From an uncultured Oscillibacter sp. (GTDB taxonomy: Bacteria; Bacillota; Clostridia; Oscillospirales; Oscillospiraceae), in the NCBI GenBank assembly GCA_900550685.1, contig URTS01000127.1:1-5194 (forward strand): 5,194 nt of DNA, in the 5' to 3' direction. The position numbers and the translations under genes are program-made. Positions 5,181-5,194 of the stretch are shown piece by piece; position 1 is the first letter of the stretch, and the number at the start of each line of letters is the position of its first letter. The notes below the pieces were generated by a model. That model was given only the letters and a program-made list of their open reading frames with translations. It did no database searches and was not told where the DNA came from.

Positions 5181-5194
5181 GGGGGCCGGGGGGG

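Larger units (their letters stand above)
4816..5194. other. GC-rich structured region at right edge, no recognised gene
   Basis: No recognisable protein, tRNA or rRNA is seen. A bulged hairpin at 4880-4914 (ATTTTATC-c-AGC with GCTGATAAAAT), a nested hairpin at 4999-5044 and G/C homopolymer runs up to 5194 dominate. On the plus strand a frame from ATG 5051 stays open to the edge (48 codons, beginning MARLAAHQGRESYSHDGV) and is open a further stretch upstream. GAGGAA abuts the ATG too closely for a normal Shine-Dalgarno site. I do not recognise the product and do not call it a gene. The composition resembles repeat or mobile-element boundary DNA. Confidence 0.4.

Overview
The window reads as chromosomal DNA from a GC-rich member of the Clostridia, most plausibly a gut Oscillospiraceae/Ruminococcaceae-type anaerobe. 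This is inferred from GC-rich genes with AGGAGG-type Shine-Dalgarno sites, a lipobox lipoprotein, a clostridial-style Rex operator in front of a thiolase, and a catabolic-type ornithine carbamoyltransferase paired with a YfcC-family carrier. The species cannot be fixed from the sequence. All four supported genes lie on the minus strand, so transcription runs from right to left.

Reading in the direction of transcription: (i) 5194-4567 is about 630 bp without a convincing gene. It holds several perfect hairpins and a 14-bp direct repeat, and looks like intergenic repeat material. (ii) arcB (4566-3568, ornithine carbamoyltransferase) is followed after 29 bp by a YfcC/ArcD-like carrier (3538-2153). 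The pair is closed by a strong intrinsic terminator (2147-2118), so they form a two-gene unit suited to amino-acid exchange plus carbamoyl-phosphate/citrulline metabolism. arcA and arcC are not in view. (iii) A lone lipoprotein (2050-1103) has the layout of a PrsA/SurA-like foldase, but its parvulin-like domain seems to have lost the usual catalytic residues. (iv) A 240-bp regulatory region (863-1102) carries an 18-bp exact match to the Rex consensus, two degenerate relatives of that site and a near-consensus sigma-A promoter. (v) Acetyl-CoA acetyltransferase (thiolase) begins at 862 and runs off the left edge with 287 codons visible.

Together the genes point to an amino-acid- and acetyl-CoA-fermenting anaerobe. 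The thiolase condenses acetyl-CoA, typically the first step towards butyrate, and appears to be under NADH/NAD+ control by Rex. The arcB-carrier unit would supply or exchange ornithine, citrulline or arginine. No wholly new system is evident. The most informative points are the Rex operator with its flanking near-copies, the catalytically degenerate foldase-like lipoprotein, and the hairpin-rich block upstream of arcB.
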